Shown here: in pieces, positions 59,576 through 64,000 of the stretch
How positions within the stretch are numbered: position 1 is the first letter of the stretch
Layout of the letters: the number at the start of each line of letters is the position of its first letter
Origin: Karstenula rhodostoma CBS 690.94
Lineage: Eukaryota > Ascomycota > Dothideomycetes > Pleosporales > Didymosphaeriaceae
DNA: 64,000 bases
NCBI GenBank assembly: GCA_010093485.1
Contig: MU001515.1
Span: 682,672 to 746,671 of the forward strand
Direction: 5' to 3'
Made by a program: the position numbers and the translations under genes
Notes under the pieces: model-generated
Seen by the model: the letters and a program-made list of their open reading frames with translations, nothing else
What the model was told of the DNA's origin: nothing
Database searches by the model: none

Positions 59576-60520
59576 ATTTATATAAAACTATATTATATTC
59601 TATAGACTTTTTATATTTAATATTATTTAATATTATTTTATAGTAATAAATATAATATAGAATTAGTTTATATAAAAATAGGGCCTATATAGTAATCCTA
59701 ATATAAAAAAATACTATATTATAATATTTTATTCTATTTTATAGAATATTAAGTTAGTTTCTAGGAATATCCTATATTTAATATTATTTAATATAATTCT
59801 ATAGTAATTTATATATTATATAATATATAAAAGACTAATTAGATTAAAAGTATAATATAGATAATAATACTTAATTTATCTTTACCTATATTAAATTATA
59901 TAGTAGTATTATAACCTAATAAAAATTATTATATTTTACTAGTAATTTATTTTTATACTTAATATACTATTATATTATTTTTAGTTTTAATTAAGAGTAT
60001 TCTATTATATAGATAGCTTTTAAAAAACTATATTAATTAAGTAAGGGAAATTCTTAATAATTACTAGAATAGTATATTTTACTAGTTCTAATATTTACCT
60101 AATTAAAAGCTATTAATCTAGATTTAATTCTATTAAATATTAAATACCTATAGTATAAATTAGTTTAAAGTAAAAATTAAAATTTTTATTACTTTTATTT
60201 ATAATATTATATAAATAGCTTTTAAGAAAGTCCTATAATACTTTCTATAGTTAATTTTATAATATCTAGTTAACTACTAATAAGAGTCTTAAAGACTATT
60301 AACTTAAATAATAAAATATATTCTAGCTATAATAATAAAATTCTACTCTATAATATATAGTCTATAAGTATAACTAAAATAGTATCTATATTTATATAAT
60401 TTAACTATATTATTTAAATATATAGAAGATAATAGACTTAATAATTAATAAAACCTCCTAGCTTTAAGGTTAATATTTAAATTATTTACTTTAATTATAG
60501 TTTAATTATAATAACTTTAT

Positions 60521-60910
60521 ATTATTAAATAGTATTTAATATTAAATTATATTATTTAATATTAACTAATAGGTAGCTTTAAAAATCTTTTAGAGTATTA
60601 AACTTTAATATTAACTATATATAAAATAGAATTATACCTTTCTAGCTTATACTACCCCTATAATATATAATTTTAGTAGATATTTATAGTAGTATTAATT
60701 CTAGTAGAAACTATTAGTAAAATACTAGTTAGTATTATTAAATAGTATTTAATATTAAATTATATTATTTAATATTAACTAATAGGTAACTCTAAAAACC
60801 TCTTAAAGTATTAAACTCTAATTTTAATTATATATAAAGTAGAATTATACCTTTTTAGCTTATACTACCCTAAAATATATAATTTTAGTAGATATTTATA
60901 ATAGTAACTA
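60521..60910. repeat. About 213-bp direct duplication
   Basis: The segment starting attattaaatagtatttaa at 60,521 recurs at 60,734 and stays alignable through to a gtagatatttata stretch. The copies differ by scattered transitions. Confidence 0.75.
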
Positions 60911-63900
60911 TTTACTTAATAAGCTTATTAGGTTCTTATTTATTATAAGGAAGGAGATAAGTATAAAATTATAAATAATAAATAATAAAACTACTAAGTA
61001 TAATAAATAGTAATTACTTTTAATCCTTATATAAGTATCTATTTAATAAGTAATAAAACTACTAAATATAATAAATAATAAATTTCTATAGATATATATA
61101 AAGTTATAATTCTATAAAATATTAAAATATAATTTCTCTATAATAATCTAGATAAGCTATAATCTATATATAAGATTATATACTATATAACTATATATAA
61201 AAAAAAAAACTAGTTTATATAAATATATAGAATATAGTAGTATTTAATTTTATTTTCTAGTAATTAATATAATATTAGATTAGTTATAAATAAAACCCTA
61301 GATAATAAATCTAAAGTAAAATTATATTATTTATAACTAATTATTCTACTAGATTCTATATAAAATAAAACTATTTTATACTATACTATAGTATTTAATA
61401 TTATTTAATATTATTCTCTAGTAATAAATATAATATTATATTAGTTTCTAATATATTTATAAATAGTAAATCTAAAGTAAAATAAAAAATACTTTTAGCT
61501 ATTATATATAATTATATTAAAAATAAGAATATATATTATTTACTATTATTTAATATAATTATATATAAATTAATATAAAATTAGATTAATAGAACTTTAT
61601 ATTTTTACCCTAAAGGGAAAAAAAAAAGAAAATATTATTTCTAACTATTTTATTATATTTTATATAATATTTAGTTAGTTTCTATTAATTTTTAGTATTT
61701 AATTCTACCTTTTTAGTTTTCTCTATAGGGGTAATAGGGGTATTATTAGTAGTACTATTCTATATAATATACTTTTTACCCTCCTTAAATATATTTAATA
61801 TTATTTAATAATATTTAAAGTAAACTAGAATTAAATAATAGTAGATAGTAGAATACTATATTTAGTATTTATAAAATAAAGTAAAATAATATAATTATTA
61901 AAAAATTAGAATTTATACTTAATTTATTATATTATTAGTATCTATCTTTTTATTATTATTATTTTAATCTAATAGATATAGAGTATTATTAAATAACTTA
62001 TCTAAAAAAATAGTACTATTTAAATTAAGATTTTACTAGTTATACTTTATTATAGTAGCCCTTATTATATTAAAACTATTAAAGACTATTTTTTAGAAAA
62101 TCCTTTTATTTTTATAAAAGATAGATATCTTCTACTCCCTTCTATATATAGTTAGAGAAGATATTAATTAGATTTATAATAATTCTAATAGTATTATAAT
62201 TTAGTAATAGTTTAAGTATATACCTTAGTTTTATATTAATATTATCTAGATATTATTATATTTATTTATAGATTTCTAGTACTATTACTATTAAATAGTA
62301 ATTTATTATTTAAATATAGTTACCTCTATTTATAATACTCTAGAAGTACCTTTACTACTAATATATATATAGCTAGAGATAATAAATATAACTTTATTAG
62401 TATTTAGAAAACTAGCTACTAATATAATAATATCTAGATTTTTAATAAATTCCTATATAGGCTACTTTAATAAATTTAATATTATCTAGGTTTTTTAATT
62501 AAAAAATAATACTAGATAGATTATAGAATAATAGATTAGAGAGTATTAGAATTAATAAATATATAGATATAATATTAAAATTAAAATTTACTATTAGGGT
62601 CTAGTCTAGACTAAAAGTTAAAACTTAGTCCTAAATAAATATTATTATATTTTCTAGTAGGTATATAAAAACTAACTAGACTTAATAAATAATTTTTTTA
62701 AATTACTCTAGAGAGCTATATATAGTAAAGGAGACTTTTAGAATATTAAAATTTAATTTCTATTCTAGAAATTTTTATATTTTAAATTATATCTTTATAT
62801 TTATAGTTTAGTTATAAAGTAATATAAGTATACTAGCTAGCTTATAAATTACTAGTATATATTAACTTAATAAAAATTATATTTAGTTAGTATCTAATTA
62901 TTTTTATAATAAGACTTACTATAATTTATAGTAAATAATATCTATAAGTACTATTAGTATAAAGTATATAAATATAAAAAATAGTTTTACTATTTATAAA
63001 TAATTTACTAAATAATTATTTTTCTAAAATTTTATATTTAGATAATATAAATAGATACCTCTTATATATATATATTAATAGAATTATACTATTAAACTAC
63101 TAAATAATTAGTAGTTTTAAAAACTAAACTAAGCTATAAATATTCTATATAAGGTAAGTTAGTTATACTATAATATATATAATACTATTACTAAACCTAG
63201 TTTATAATTTATAAAAAAAATAGTAATACTAGAATTTAGTTATAGAAGCTATAATTATTTTAGTTACTACTATTAATTCTATTTAACTCTAAGTAGAATA
63301 CTAATTTATAGAAAATAGTATTATTTAATACTATTTTATATTATTTAAAATTAACTAATATAAAATAATATTAGATTATATAAAATTTTATATAATAATT
63401 CTATATTATATACTATTTAACTTTAAAATACTAGTAAAAATATTTTTATTAATTAAGCTATACTTTTTATTATTCTTTAGTAGTTATTCTACCTCCTCTA
63501 TATACTAGATATTAAGATTTCTTATTAAGTAATCTAGAATTTAAATAAGGAAATTAGTAATAATATTAATAAAATACTTTAGGCCTATACTATCTCTATA
63601 TCTAGAATTAAGTAATTTCTAATAAATTTTAGTAACTTTATTAGTTTTATAAATATTAAGTCTAAGCTTTATTTATATATAATATTAAATATAGAGTAGA
63701 ATTATATTTTCTCTAAAATATATAATCTCTATAGATATTTTATTTTTAACTCTAATTCTAGTATAAACTACTAGCTAATTTATAAAAAAATAAATCTATT
63801 ATTTATATTAATAATATCTAAATAGTATAATTTAGACTTTATTATATTAATTTATAGAAATAAATACTACTTACTATTAAATAATATTTAATTCTAAAAT

Positions 63901-64000
63901 AAAAAAAAATTACTTTAGATTATTTTATTTCTATTTATATAAAATCTAAATAGGCTATATAATCTAATAGAATTTAATATTATCTAGTAGTATTTCTTAA

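Larger units (their letters stand above)
53270..64000. repeat. RIP-saturated AT-rich block (right)
   Basis: About 10.7 kb with the same properties as the left block: nearly no CpA, TpG or CpG, TpA everywhere, and no reading frame on either strand. It differs in holding several degenerate tandem arrays and long A/T homopolymers. The transition from the P450 relic is gradual over 200-300 bp. Confidence 0.9.

Noticed and set aside
1..64000. CRISPR arrays, bacterial operons or ribosome binding sites
   Set aside because: Spliced genes, RIP and domain content are fungal; no spaced palindromic repeats were seen. No rRNA or tRNA gene could be supported by eye.

Overview
The window looks like a filamentous ascomycete chromosome, most probably a Dothideomycete of the Pleosporales type (inference). 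It is sharply bipartite. A GC-normal island of about 40 kb (roughly 13.3-53.25 kb) lies between two extremely AT-rich, gene-free blocks (1-13.3 kb and 53.25-64 kb). In the blocks CpA, TpG and CpG are almost absent and TpA dominates, the footprint of repeat-induced point mutation (RIP) carried nearly to completion. Genes have short introns (37-85 nt) with GTRNGN donors and CTAAC-like branch points.

Layout, left to right. The left AT block holds RIP-degraded repeats, including three copies of one repeat end. At its edge (13.3-14.4 kb) lies a coding relic with CAG-to-TAG stops. Then come two lineage-type proteins: a 593-aa acidic-repeat/coiled-coil protein and a protein resembling the fungal DUF7924 group. 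Next are a SprT-like zinc-metalloprotease-type membrane protein, a membrane protein with a possible retropepsin-like fold, and an unresolved stretch at 24.2-26.1 kb. About 3 kb without a recognisable gene follows.

The centre (29.1-39.9 kb) is a co-oriented block built round a bifunctional diterpene cyclase of the ent-kaurene synthase type. With it are a secreted alpha/beta hydrolase, a 14-TM-type MFS transporter, a fungal rhodopsin-like membrane protein and a cytochrome P450 relic of the ent-kaurene-oxidase-like type. Exon models that restore reading frame over their whole length show lesions in most of them: a homopolymer frameshift in the cyclase, a Trp-to-stop in the transporter, a one-base deletion in the rhodopsin-like gene and six in-frame stops in the P450. 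This reads as a decayed or decaying diterpenoid (gibberellin/kaurane-like) biosynthetic cluster.

Next are a coiled-coil gene broken by a 128-bp insertion with a 13-bp direct duplication, and a 5'-truncated GMC oxidoreductase relic. The inserted sequence is an almost unmutated piece of the same repeat that is heavily RIP-mutated in the left AT block. After these come an intact-looking 505-aa helical protein and an intact BAH-RING protein. A divergent glutathione S-transferase / O-methyltransferase pair follows, then a second P450 relic broken at its heme loop where the right AT block begins. The right AT block contains several degenerate tandem arrays.

A common thread is nonsense codons at positions where CAG or CAA is expected, in genes throughout the island. 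That suggests RIP-type C-to-T change reaching single-copy genes between the two RIP blocks. All family assignments were made by eye from motifs; no database search was run.
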